Positions 38,295 to 52,300 of a DNA stretch of 64,000 bases are shown piece by piece (positions within the stretch are counted from its first letter, which is position 1; the number at the start of each line of letters is the position of its first letter). Origin of the DNA: Doryteuthis pealeii (taxonomy: Eukaryota > Mollusca > Cephalopoda > Myopsida > Loliginidae). Position numbers and translations under genes: made by a program. A model generated the notes under the pieces. The model worked only from the letters and a program-made list of their open reading frames with translations, had not been told where the DNA came from and did no database searches. The DNA is taken from NCBI GenBank assembly GCA_023376005.1, contig CM042139.1, positions 133,030,099 through 133,094,098 of the forward strand, read 5' to 3'.

Positions 38295-40505
38295 TATAAG
38301 GAATATCTTAGATTTGATTACCCATTCATCAAAGAGAAGATAAACTTTATATTTCAGTCTTTGTCTAGGCTTGCATTCACTTATTTAAAGTATCCAGTCT
38401 ACACTGAATTAAACGATGACTTCAACACTTTGAGTGGGTTTTTTCGCATTTTTTTCTTTCTTTTTTATTACGAAAAGGATATTAAAAATTCTCCTGTCGT
38501 GCCAACTTCATCTGGTTGGCCAATTACACGCGTTCGGGGACACGTAACGGTTTTAGGAAATGGAATCGGCGATTCGAGTTCGAACCCAGGACGATTTTTT
38601 GCGTTCTCTTTGCTCTAATTGTTGAATGATAGATTTACAGAATATACGAGTGTGAAGTCAAAATAATCCACACTTTCGCCATAAACATATTTTATTATTA
38701 TCACACTGCATTCTCCGCGTGCGCGTTTATGGTTGGACCTGTTGTGGTCACGTGAGTGAAATTTGAACCTGATCGCGCTATTTTGCTTGCTGTCTTTACA
38801 GAGTAAAATGGCAGCTTCACTGCAAGTATGCACCAAAGAAGTAACCGATTTCCCTGGTCGGTGGAGTGTCAAGGGCTGAAAATTTCTCGAGACTTTTAGC
38901 ACAATACGGACAGTGCACTACGCGCGTAGAAGTGTGCATGAGTAAGATCGAGAAGGCTAAAAGTGGCAGGACAACCCTGAAGCACGAGATGGAGCAGGAC
39001 GTCGTCAACCTCCACCACTGATGAGAAGATTCAACAAGATCGAGAGATGATAATGGTGAAATCGACGAGTTATCATCGATGAGGTAACTTGTTTCAAATC
39101 AAATTATCCAAGATAAGCTCATCTTCCATAAGACAATTGTTTGTTTTGCTTTACGGGCATAGCAACAATCATTTCGGTCGTTTAATGCCATCAAGTAATT
39201 TTATAAACAAAAGACACAGGCTTGATTACAGTACTGATTCTTAAGTGATCACCCATTTAGTACCGAACAGTGCACAACTGCTTAACTTCAGTGATCTAGC
39301 GGGATCTTGACCCTATCTATAATTAATAGGTAGTGTTAGTGTAATTTAAACCGGTATAAAAAAAAACAGGGAATTTAAGTTCGAGTGATGGGTAATGACC
39401 CAGCGGTTCGTTGGGATAGTACTTTTTCATTGGACGATAGTCATCTGATAGGATGAATTCTATATATTTCAGAAACAATATAACGCTAGTCAATGAAAAT
39501 CCACTCACTAGAGTTGGTATTTACCCAACCCTTCCCCAAGAGCAGGATTCCACATAAGTCACATTTTTCAGCCGAAGTTTGCATTCAGTTTTCCTCTCCT
39601 AGACTCGTTGTCGTACCAAGGTAGATCTAGTATGTGCTTACTATTTACCCCATAGCTGGCAGAAGGAATATTTTGATTCGTACATTCGCAAGGATATTAG
39701 TGCTATGTGAAATGCTTTCAGCCTCATATAGGTTTTGAACTCAGATCGACCTGTCTATTTCCTATGAGAATAACCATGTGCTACGAGAACTCTTGATAAT
39801 TTGCCCACTTTAGTTGTCGATATTTCAACATGCTCTGACTCACTAATTCTCCGTTTAGTTGAAAAGCGTAATGATCATAGTAAGGCATCAATAGGAAATA
39901 AATAAAAGAAAGTGTGCACAAAAAGTGTATGAAATTGTTCTTATCCCAAAACACGAAGGGCGATGACAGGCAGACTGCGATGACACACAGCAGCAAATTG
40001 GACGACATAAAAAACGAGTGAAGAGATAGGCACCGACCGTAAACAGAGAGTGTAAAATGGAACATGAAATACAATATAACAAGTACATAACATTAACTCT
40101 TTGCCTACCCTTTAAACCGCCCATAGCGCTCTCCCACTACTGCCAAGCAAAGGAAAAACTGATGGTTAGTTCAATGTAATTGAGCAGTAAGACCCAGGTT
40201 ACAATACTTATTAGGAGTTCATTTGAATAGAATGAGTTCTGAGGTGAATAGATAGTGGACTTTGAAATATCCCATCATACAGGTAAAAAAATAACAAGAA
40301 AATCTGGTAACAGCGGTGGAGAATTTTTGGTAGAACAAAGAGTCAATGTCGCTTAGAAAAAGGTTGAATCGCAATCTGTTCATCTCGACCATTGTTGGGT
40401 TATTTTATGCCAAAGATGTTTTGATTCTTGAAATGGGTTTTAAAATTTAATAAATAACAATTTTTTAAACACGTTATTTTTTTCTATTTAACCTAACAAG
40501 TTCAC
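36618..40505 (-). other. Inverted near-identical copy of 32634-36534 (probable fold-back artefact)
   Basis: Reads as the reverse complement of the preceding 3.9 kb, element by element: CpG-richer block at 37160-37560, family I SINE at 37565-37810, microsatellites at 37835-37904 and 38253-38302, 5S SINE at 39135-39310, MITE at about 40090-40350. Differences are mainly single-base indels. The unpaired centre is only ~85 bp (36535-36617). The copy stops at a 100 N gap. No independent genes are annotated inside it. Confidence 0.88.
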
Positions 40506-40510
40506 CTATG

Positions 40511-40610
40511 NNNNNNNNNNNNNNNNNNNNNNNNNNNNNNNNNNNNNNNNNNNNNNNNNNNNNNNNNNNNNNNNNNNNNNNNNNNNNNNNNNNNNNNNNN
40601 NNNNNNNNNN
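40511..40610. other. Assembly gap of 100 N
   Basis: Exactly 100 unknown bases, the conventional placeholder for a gap of unknown size. Frames running into it are meaningless. Confidence 0.99.
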
Positions 40611-43600
40611 GCTCGAGACTGACTTTAGTTAATGGAAATCCACTAGATTGCTGCAACAGATTAACCTCGCACACAGACCCACACCAGTCTCAGACACATT
40701 GATAGCTAATTTAAATATTATATCATGTTATACCACTTATACCGCCGTACCTCTCTATCCTCCTTCTACCTTCTCTCCATCTTCTTCTGTGCTTTCGTGC
40801 TTTTTTCTTCTTTCTTGAGATCTTAACCAACCCCCTATGTTTACATATAACACTCTCTCTCTTGCAGTATACTCTCTTCTACTTTCTCTGGTAGCTGAAA
40901 TCACCCCCCGCCTGGTAGTTTACGATCACCCCGTCCTTGCTCCCTCTCTTCGTTGCTCTCTCTCTCTTATCTTAGTACGTCTAAAGCCCACAATACAATT
41001 ACACAGTACTATAATAGTCATCCACAGGACACGATGATTCGACCCTTATCAGAGTCTCACCTCAGTGTGGCTAGACATTTGTAAGCTACCTATACCTCAG
41101 CCGGAATTCGAAGATTCCGATCTGTTTGGTGTGTCCAAGTCCCGCGCACTCCGTAACCATATGTAGGCTGTCTCACTTACAGAGATGGCAAGGGCGATTT
41201 ACGACATGCTATTAATTACACACAATCGCTTACTCAGCTGCGTGTAAAAGGCCGTCACCAACAGCCTTCCACCCTTAGAAGAGCGTTGCGTTACGCTTTG
41301 ATGTTGGCGCCGTCTTTACTTCACACTTTCCTCTTCGTGGCGTGTCTTTCTTTCTTTTTTCTAGATTAACGAAGCACCGTAATTACATACCTCTCTTCCT
41401 CGCGACTCTTCTTGCGTCTTTCTTTTTCTTTATTTATTTACATACCATTCCTGTTCTTCTCGTTTTTTTTCTTTCTTCTTTTTCTCTTTTTCTCTTTCTT
41501 ACTTTTTACGTTCGTTCTTTCTTTTTTTTTCACTTTGTTTTCTGTTTCTTTCCATGTCTTTTCTCTTGAGTCTCAACCACCCGCGTATTTACAATTACCA
41601 CTGTCTTTTCTCTATAATCTCTTTTTCTTTCTTTGCGCGTTTTCTTTTTTCCTCTTGTGATTAACACATGATTGGTTTCACCTGTTTCCTTCTTTCTTTC
41701 TTCTTTCTCCTTTCTTTTCTTTTCTTTCTCTCCGTATTATTTTCTGTTAACTATTTCTCTTTTGCTGAATCTTCTTGCTTTTCTCTTTCCCTGCCGTGTT
41801 GGGCTCTTAGAATACAGTTTGGGACCCTCCTCACCCTGCAAATTAAATACTAGGGCGTCTCGTCCCTAGTTGTAATGATTTAGCTCTAGTAGACCAATTC
41901 GCTTACCTGGAATAGCGATGGTGTCGATCATCGCTGATGTCCCTTAACATGCCGACAATTGTGTCACATCCTACACGGGTGTGTTGTAAAATGCGCGATG
42001 GCCCATCGTGGAGTAATGGTTAGCAAGGCTAGTCTCAGACAGGATTTCCTCTCTTCTCGGCGAAAGTGTGCGGCTGAATGCCCATACTTGTGACCTTGTG
42101 TACACATTATATACCGTTGGATTGACAACTTGTTTGGCAAATACCACTCTGCTAAGTGTAAGTACCCCGCGACCCATTAGTTGGTCTCATGCTAATGCGT
42201 TTAGGAAAGCTATTTTCGTAGATTCCATTATCAACATGCGCGCGAACGAGTTGAGTAAATTATCTTACCTCTTGATGTGTCGGTAAGAAAACCCAAACGG
42301 GGAGTCCTGGGTGACGTCACACTATTTAATGCTTCAATTTGCATCGTGACATCCCTTGAGACCTCCAGACGCTCATTAGATACGGCGACTTACTCCTCAG
42401 TGCCTCATACGTCTGACGTTTGAAAGATGGTAATACCTGTTAAGTATTCTCATTCATTTTTGGAGAATCGAAAGAAAGGTGTGGGTGCCCTTTGATGCCA
42501 TGGATTCCTGCGAATAACCCGACCTCGTGGTTAGACCATGTTAGCGTCCCATCTATTGGTTCGAGCTATTTGCAAGTTAATGTAATTATTTCTACAGTTT
42601 ATCGATACACATTTATTGTAAACAAATTCATTAGTACTCATGAATTAAGAAGTCTGTTTTATAAAAATAATTTAGGTTTTAAAAACATTTAACTTTGAAA
42701 AAATAAACAATTTGATAAAAAGCATTTGATTGATTGGGGGTTTGGCTTATTGGTTGAGTTTTATACGGCATCTCGGGTTATTTTATGCCAAAGACGTTTT
42801 ATTTTATTAATTCTCTATATGTTTGGGTTTGTTTGATTTGTTTTACGGGCATATCAACCTCAGTGGGTCTTTAATGGCGACAAAGTTTTGAAATAAATTT
42901 CATTCTTAATGGATACTCAAATTTTTATAAACACATCTTTTATTTTAGCTCATAGATGAGCACCCTAAACAGGTGTACCACTCAGTGTCAGAAGTGGACC
43001 AGGGGAGCAAATGGTGATAAAGGGGCGCCTCCAAATTCCCCAGACCTCCCAAAACTGGATAGCTCACCATCAGATAGAGTTTTAAAGTCAACCCAGAACA
43101 AATAAGAACCTAGCCACCGCCTTCTAGCACCATATATGATACAAAGGGGTATCGGTATTTGCCCAATAAGAACAATACAGTCGGGACAGATGATAATTAG
43201 TGCTCGGGCTGACGTGACAACCGATTAGATCGGAGGGCGGCTCCCTGACACCCCGTCTTTATAGAGCCGTACAATAAGACTGCCAACGTGAAATGCTGCA
43301 TGTCCAAGTAGCTGCCTCAGCACCAGGATTTCCATTCCCCTTAAAAGCCTCACGGGTTGCTACCTACGCCAATAGACGGCTCTATTTTTTTGAGGGATTT
43401 TACCCGCTGTAGAGGTTCGGCCAGTCAGCCCTATTCCATAAAATCCCACCGGGTAGAAGAGGTTTTTAATTAGTAAAAAAATCGCTGTGAAAGATACGTA
43501 TAGTTTAAAAAATTATTTAAAAAGAATTTTTGGCTAAAAAATGATTTCGTTTAAAAATGTTTAATAAAAAGATTCACAAGAAAAAAATTGTTTCGTTAAA

Positions 43601-46600
43601 AAAGAATTTTTGGATTTGAAAATTAACGTTAAAAATGTTTAATTAAAAATTAAAAGAAAAAATAACTATTTGTGTACAAAAAAAGAGGGCATTCACACAA
43701 CATCTTTTCCCGCCCTGGTCGGCTGATCAGCAGTAGAATTACGCCTGGCTTGCGCCTCTGCGATGAGGCAACATCTTTCTCCCAAAATGGGCACTGTTGG
43801 CTGATTATAACGGTGATGGTAACCTGTGATGCAATAATACGGGAATCCTGATTGCCTGAGCAGTCCATGACATGCAAAATCCACTTTTGGTCCCTACTTA
43901 AGCTAGAGGACGGTCGGTATCACCCTATTGTGGCCCTGATCCTACCGATCAATCGGTCTGCGTCAAGTCACAGTCCTAGCACCGCTATATTATTGTCTCG
44001 ACCGGATTGCCCTACTATGGCAAACCTCAGCACTTCGGTGTATCATAGAAGGCGGTGGCTGGGTATAGTGCCTCCTATACATGACGCTTCAAACTAATTA
44101 TAGAGTGGTGAAGTTCCAATTCTGTGAACTTGTCTACTCTGACCTGGTTATCAAGTACCTGTTAACGGTTCCCATGAATTATATTAGAGAGAGAGAAGGT
44201 CTAAAATAACTTTTTTAAAATTGTGTTTAGAAAATTTTTTAGAATACCCATCATCAATTCATTCAAACAATAATTTCTTCGGCATTAAACTAATCAACCA
44301 AGGTTTGACCAGCCGTAAAATCCAATCCAACCAACAGACATGCGTTTTTTTAAATTGAAAATGTAAATTTGCGTTTTGTTCATTTGTCCCTCCATCTTTT
44401 TGATTTCATATTACTATAATATGTTTTTTACTTCAAATCCTCGCCGTGTCCTGGATATTACCGTTTATACTGCAAACCACGGAAAAGTCCAATTTTAGAG
44501 ACTCAGGAGAGAGTTACCTCCTTCATTGCCATCCACTCCCGGTCCACTTTCACCCTGAGTAGTAGAACTTGAGGTTAAATAAGAAAAAATAACGTTTTAA
44601 AAAATGGTATTTAATTTAAATTTTTAAAACCCATCAAGAATCAAAAACATCTTCTGCATCCAAACTAACCCAACAATGGGTCGAAGCATGAACAGATTGG
44701 AGTCATACCTTTTCTAAGGACATTGACTTCTTTGTCTCCACCAAAATTTCCATCCACCGCGTGTACCAGATTTTTCTTGCTATTTTTTTTACTGTATGAT
44801 GGGATATTTTCAAAGTCCACTATCATTCACCTCAAGAAACTCATCTATCAAATGCAACTCCTATAAGTATTACGTAACCTGGGTCCTACTGCTCATTACA
44901 ACTGAACTAACCAACTCAGTTTTGAACTTTGCCTTTCGGCAGTAGTGGAGAGAGTCCGCTATGGGCTGTTTTTAAGTAGGCAAAGAGTTAATTACTGTAC
45001 TTGTTATATATTGTATTTCAATGTTCCATTTTAACACTCTCTTGTTTATCGGGTTCGGGCCTATCTCTCATCGTTTTTTATGTCGTCCAATTTGCTGCTG
45101 TGTGTCATTCGCAGTTCTGCCTTGTCATCGCCTTTCTCGTATTGGGGATAAGAACAAATTCATACACTTTCTGATGCACACTTTCTTATTTATTTCCTAT
45201 TTTGCATGCGTCCTACTATGATATTTACGCTTTTTTCAAGCTAAACGGAAAAATTAGTGGAGTCAGAGCATGTTGACAATATCGACAACTCAAAGTGGGC
45301 AAATTATCAAGAGTTGCTCGTTTAGCACATGGGTATATTCTCATAGGAAATAGACAGTTCCTGATCGATAGTTCAAAAACTATATGAGCTGAAGTGCATT
45401 TCGACATAGCACTAATATCCTTGCGAAATTGTTACGAATCAAAATATTTCCCCTGCCAGCTATGGGTAAATTAGTAGCCACCATTACTAAGATCTTAACC
45501 TTTGGCTTACGACAACGAGTCTAGGAGAGGGAAAACTTGAATGCAAACTTCGCTTGAAAATTGTGACTTATGTGGAATCCTGCTACTTGGCGGAAGGGTT
45601 GGGTATAATACCAACTCTATGTGATGTGGATTTTCATTGACCTAGTCGCTTATATTGTTTCTGATATATAGAATCATCCTATCAGATGACTATCGTCCAA
45701 TGCAAAGTCACATATATATCCTAACCCCAGAACGACCGCGTGGGTCATTACCATCACTCGAACTTTTAAAATTCCCTGTTTTTATACCGGTTAAATTACA
45801 CTACACTACCTATTAATTATTAGAAATTAGGGTCAAGATCCCGCATAGATTCACTGTAGGTTAAGGCAGTAGATGCACTTGTTCGGTACTTAAATGGCGT
45901 GCACACTCTAAGAATCAAGTACTGTAATCAGCCTTGTGTCCTTTGTTTAATTAAAATACTTGATTGGCATTAAAACGACCCGAAAAATGATTGCTTGCTA
46001 TTAGCCTCGTAAAGCAAAAAACAACAACTTGTCTCTATGGCAAGATTGAGCTTATCTTGGATAATTTGCATTGAAAACCTTACTCATCGCCATTGACTAA
46101 TTCGTCGATTCACCACTATTCATCGTTCTCGCAGTCTTGCTTGAATTCTTCTCCATCAGTGGCTGAGAGGAGCTGACGAGACGTCCTCCGTCCCATTCTT
46201 CGTGTTCAGGATGTCCTCGCCATACTTTTAGCCCTTCTCGAATCTATCTCATGCACACTCCACGCCCGCTACGCCTGCACTGTCCCCCGCCTATGTCGCT
46301 ATAAGTCCTCCACCGAGCGAATTCAGCCTTGCACCACTCCCACCCCGATCCAGCGGACTACTCGCGCCTTACTCTCATCTTCGGTCCTCGCATACCTGCT
46401 AGTGACAGCTTGCCCATTTACTTCCCTGTAAAGACAGCAGCAAAATAGCGCGATCAGGTCTCAAATCCTTCCACTCACGTCGACCACACAAACCCATGTG
46501 CACAACCCATAAACGCGCTCACGGCGGAGTAATGCCACGTCGATAGCGATAATAACTAAACACATCACTGGTCTATTGGCGTACATCAGTGTCAGGGATC

Positions 46601-49305
46601 CAATTTCTTCGACTCACTCGTACTCATTCTCCGTCAAACTCTACATCCACTTCCACATCAACACTACGAGCAAAGAGAACACCGCCACACAACGAACGAA
46701 CTTCCCGGTCCGTGCCGTTTCGACACCTCCCGAACCTCGCGATTCCACATTCGCCAACACACACGTTACGCCTGTCCGCACACGCGCACTGTAACTCGCG
46801 CCAACACGCACATTGACGCTTGGCACGACAGCGAGATCTTCTTCACATATCCTTCTTCCTCAACCTACAAAAAAGAACAGAACAAATGCGGAAAAACGCC
46901 CACTCCAACAGTGGCTGACACGCTCATTCCGCTTTAACCTTCCAGCTGCTAGACCTGCCGATCCACCTTCAACACATGACGTCGAAACCTCGCCCAGCCC
47001 TAGACAAAGCCGGCACAAAAATATAAAGTCATCCTTCTCTTGCGCCATCTGACATCCGGCGGCGCTAACTCACATTAAGATCGGATTCCCTCTACTATAC
47101 TACCTACTAGTATATTATCCATATTACTATACTACTACCCTATTATATACTATACTATTGCAGACCTAAAGGAACTAGGAACAACAATGGCCATCCAGAC
47201 AAATAAACCAGCCAACAAGATTAGAAAGGAAATAAAGAATTGCGAATGGCCTTTAAACGGACTAAATGAATTCCTCTACAGCACAATTTATCGTACGATG
47301 GTAGTGAAATCTACCTTCAACACACCCACCCTCTTCTTTAACACCTCGGGCGGGCGCAGGCCCACCCGGTACTTCGACCCCGCTGGTACATACAGCTCTC
47401 CACCTTACCTCGCATCCTCACTCCCACCCCCTTGACAAACACACTCTCAGAGACCACCCAACTACTCTCTTCCAGATCGCATACATCCAGCCCACGCGTG
47501 TCCTGCCTGCATCCTTAGCTTCTCTGACCCCTGACACAGGATTCACCGTACACTTGAGTCACAATCACGAAAATATACTAGTGTGTATGTGACTATGCGT
47601 GCTCGTATATGCAGCGCACGCTGATCATATATAACATACTAGCACACCTACCGCCCTACTAATCATCCTGTGCTGTGTGTTGTGTGTTCGCTGTTTCTTC
47701 GTGTGTGTGATGTCAAACGTTAGGTACCATCAACTAAGCCTCGCTGGAGGTCCACGACGCCCTCTCATCGTCAGCGATTATTTGTCGTCAGGTAAATGGA
47801 ATCGGCTGACCCAGTTCATAATAACTGTCACCGGGAACTCTTTGGGTTCAATTTCTGCATCTGACAAAGTATTGATCCCATCTGTCCTTTTGCATTAATA
47901 TAATCTTTGGAAATAATAGCGAAAACGATTTGCTTTCTCTTAGCCTTCGTAAGCTACACACATGTCTAGGCAGTCCACATCGCGAATGCCTCCACCCTGA
48001 ATTCAAACCAGCTGCTACCTCGCATAAACCCAACACCACCTTGCTTACCTCGTTCTCTAGGATCGTCGCCATCTTATCCTCTACGCGCACGGGAACAATG
48101 TCCCGACCACCTGGACCACAAGATAGAAACTGCACAAAAGAACATAATAGCATAGCCATCTCAGCACACCGCAGCCTCGCGTCCCACTCCCCCTGGTACA
48201 CAAAAGCCACAGCCCCGGTCACAACCAAAAGACCCTCTCCTCCTGTACACACACGGCGCAACCTTTGATGCATAGAGACTGGACAGGAAGAAAGAACTTG
48301 CCCGGTCACACAGGAACCAAAAGAAGTTTGTGCGGCGGGTTGCTCCTTTACTTTAAGGGCGTCAGCCAGTAGATTCGGACATCAGAAGGGACGACGGCGG
48401 AGCAGAGCACAAGGAGAACTGACCGACGCTTGTTGGTCAACTCGCTGCCGGTGGGCAGTGAGCGCGCCCACCACCCTCCACCACACGGCACGTAGTAGTA
48501 GATCCCACATTATCATACGCTCCGTCCATCCCACACGCACCACCGAGGGAATTCAAATGAAAAAAGTCAAATCTCCCTACTACATACAGCACTGCCTTTG
48601 TCGACTTGCACTTTAACGCCAGTATACCAGCAACAGCTGTCACTCGCATCACTGACCGTTGCGCAGAAAGGCATGCAAGCAAATTGACCTGCCTATAGCA
48701 GATCCCTGCCCCGTTGTGCGAGACGGTGACACGCTCAACTATCATTCCAACAGCACATCAATACACACACACTTCCACAGGACCTGGCCTTTAGTCTTAA
48801 TTTGCCTCTGCACCGACATTCTACGGTTTAGCTGAGTAACCACATAGAACCCTATCTTTATACACGTTTCTTTGCACTTTCAATCGGCATACTTCAACCT
48901 TCCTGGGTCAATATTAATAGCCTGTTTCGTCATACTTTCTTCACAAGGTACTACATCCTCACGCAACGTGAACGCAACTAGTACAGCGTCCGTGGGCACT
49001 TGCATTTACCGAACCTCCGGCTTACCCACACTCGATGTGCCTGACACAGCCAATAACAGCCTGTCTACGGCTCCTCAAATCTATTCGCCAAGGATCTGTC
49101 TTTGCCTACTGTACCACTCATCTGCACCTACTCCATGGCAACAAACCAACAACAAACAATCCACATGGTCAGTAGAAGCACGCCCATCAACACTTCTCCA
49201 GGAATGGGAAACAGTCCTTACACCGGCCAGAAAACTTCCTAAAGCAATCTACTATTGGCGCGCCTTGCCTCTTACGTAGCTGTCCCAACTTACGAGTTTT
49301 CCGAG
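40611..49305 (+). other. Low-quality third copy of 29065-36612
   Basis: Matches in order: the ribozyme composite (41020-41170), CTTT array (41340-41780), SINE II multimer (41858-42275), family VI pair (42960-43450 and 43690-44170), MITE (44715-45000), SINE I (45310-45620), 5S SINE (45830-46030), CpG block (48000-48550) and family V (48840-49020). It is ~8.7 kb against ~7.55 kb, with frequent small insertions, and gets worse beyond ~46 kb. Treat as unpolished sequence; do not use its frames. Confidence 0.85.
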
Positions 49306-52300
49306 TTATGTTTCTCGACTCAATGCTTTGCCTGTCGTTCGCAGGCCAAATCTCATCGTACATACTGCTTATGTTAATAAGTCACAACAAACACTTTATA
49401 TAGCCAGAAATCGCTATTACGCATCAAAACAAAAACTACGTACTCTATAAAAAATAGACGTCAAACAACAATTACAGCACAATATCATACAGTTCTTTTA
49501 CGGTTTATATACAAAATACAGTGTTCACTTTTCTTACTTAAAACACGCAACAAAAAAGTAGGTAGTGACTTGCGAATCGGAACATTACACTGTCAGCTTC
49601 AGTTCTATTTCGCACTGGGAAAATTGACGACTTCGACTTTCGCGGTGGAAAGCACTTCAAGAACAGAACGCAATTAACCTCGTAAAGTCAACATGACTTC
49701 TTGCAGGTCACCCAATGTATTATCCGAAATAAATACGATCCTCTTGTGAAGATTTATAATGCTTCAAGCCCTGCCGTATCATATGCTAGTGTACGCCTAG
49801 GCCCTCGCACTCATCCTCAGGCACCTAACAAACATGCAACTTTAGATATAAAGGCATTACTAGGGCAAGCTACACACTCGATGTGGCGTTGTCTCGATTA
49901 CAACACTCGATGGAACAAACATTACCACCAGAACAACTGTACGTGTTCATCTGTCTTATTGTTACATAGCTACGTTTTCACCGGTACCAGATCGATATAC
50001 ATGTTGGTATACCCTCTTTCCTTCACTTCTTACTTCTAATCGTCTTTTCTTCTGGCCGGACTTTAGCTATTCTGATCGTCTATCTCTGGTCTGGTTCAGC
50101 GTTCTAGTGTTGAACCTTCGATATATCTTCTAATGGTCGTGAGTCCTTCATTGAGGATTTCGTAGCGTCTCGGTTTTCTGTTAGGGTATTTCTCCTTATC
50201 AGAAGCCCTGTGTCAGTTGTTAGTTTTTTTGATATAAATCACAAATACTTCATTTTCTTTCAATAGTTCTTTATTCGGTCAGTCCGGCCCAACCCCAGAC
50301 CATAACAAGTTAGCGCCGCGGTATTGCACGATTAACAGTTCTAGACAGGCACGCGTCCTGGCCGACTGCCTGCCTGACGCTCACTGCAAAACTGGACTCT
50401 GCAAAAAGATCCCACGGTGACTTCACATATTTGGCGGCTTCTGGTACATTTCCACTCTTAGCAAGACCCGACGCCGTGTGCAATGAAAGGGCTATTCATT
50501 CCCTCCAGAATCACACAACGAGTGCATTGACAAGTAATCTTACTGCCAACTCATAGTTATGTACCACTATTTACACAAACCATCTCAATGTAGAAATGAG
50601 GACACTGCTCTGGTCGGCTTTACGCGAGAGATAGAAGCAGGAACGACACTCATAAGCGACGCTTTCATTCAAACTAGAACATACCTACGCGACATTGCGG
50701 CACATCTGCCCAAAAGACATTCCTTAGGCAAAAATCCAGCTCTTTGTCGGTGGATTCTTACGAGTGCGAGCCACAAACAGGACCTCAGCTCCGTGAGGAG
50801 TTGATCGTCCCTGACGATGTATGCGATGATTGATATTGATGATTGGAATGACTTCGATTTGATGATTGACTCAATGTTTACACACGACATTTAATGACCT
50901 TGCATCTAGTATAGTCCCCGTATATATCCAAACATCATTTTCAGCGAAACATACATTCTCTATACTTCTTATACCCTTTATTACGTTCTCTCCGTGTGCT
51001 AGCTCGGGCCACATCATAATGGTTAAACTGCCACTCTAGTGCCGTAACACCGTTCTCAATCGCTGGACACTCTTGCGTAGGACAACGTGGGGAAGTAATT
51101 CACTTACGTCATTACACTCTTAGTCCTTCTGCAGCCCGAGAATCGGCGTTAGTACGGTATTCATTGGCTCCTATCTATGGATAAGTATCACGGCAGGTTA
51201 ATTTTTAGGTTGTTTTTTTAATATATGCGTTAAAAAATTTTTGACAGATACACCCAACAAGAATCAATAAAACAGACACAGGTCTATGACATAAAAATAC
51301 ACTCCTTGGGTTGTCGTGGCGTCTAAACACACGACTCCAAACCAACCACTCTTACTCGTTTCTTCTCGACAATACATATCCTCTACGGCAATAAAAATCT
51401 CTCCATCTAACTACATGTTTAAGCCATCATTCAGTTCTGAGTGAAATTCGTCTGTATCCCTGAATTTCTGACAGCTCTTGGTGCACCCACGTCAGCCCCC
51501 CCGGCCGCCCGCGCGACCCCCCCCGCGTATATTCCCGAAGCATTCCTCCTCTGACTAAAAAGATGAAACCATCTCCGTGGATAGAAATACACCCCGTTAT
51601 CTGCCATCTGTCTAACTCTCCCCGCACTCCCCACCTGCAAATGCTCTTAAGCCCTCACGCGGCTAACGCTACCTCTCCCACATCCACCTTAACAGGCCAA
51701 CCTTTCTGCCTCCAAAGACGCACGCTACTTTACCTCACATAAAACAAAAACAAGACATCACATGAACCACTCTCTCTCTCCCGCTCCCGCTCTGCACTGA
51801 CACCGTACTATTGATCATTCAGTCCTCCTTTCTGAGATCCCGATAGCACAACATCTCCATACCGGAGCACCGCTGCACACCACTGCCAACCCTACCCTCC
51901 CCCTATCGAACAAAAAGACTACCGCGATAGCTCTTCACATGACACACCCCGCCGACCTTGACACCTTTCAGTCACTCTGATAGCATAGACTAGATACTAA
52001 ACACACTCCGCACGGATCCATGCACTTACCCCCTCATACCCTATCACTTCACTATACCCTCACTACTATTATATGATAGTATATATATATAGAGAGTGAA
52101 GAAGAAGAGAGAGAGAGGATAGATAGGATATAACAAACAGCTGATAGATAGATATTTTGCGAGGAGGATAGAGTAGATAGATAGATAGATAGATTAGAGA
52201 GATTAGATAGATAGATATAAACAGAATATACATTTCAGAGAGAGATAGTTATAGACTAGGAGGATAGAGAGGAGAGATAGAGTAGTAGAGACTAAGAGAG

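Noticed and set aside
36618..40505. Independent annotation of SINEs, promoter block and frames in this interval
   Set aside because: It is an inverted near-copy of the preceding sequence and probably an artefact, so separate features would be double counting.
47848..48309. 153-codon minus-strand frame
   Set aside because: It falls in the noisy duplicate of 35350-35800, where the clean copy has no such frame; created by insertion errors.
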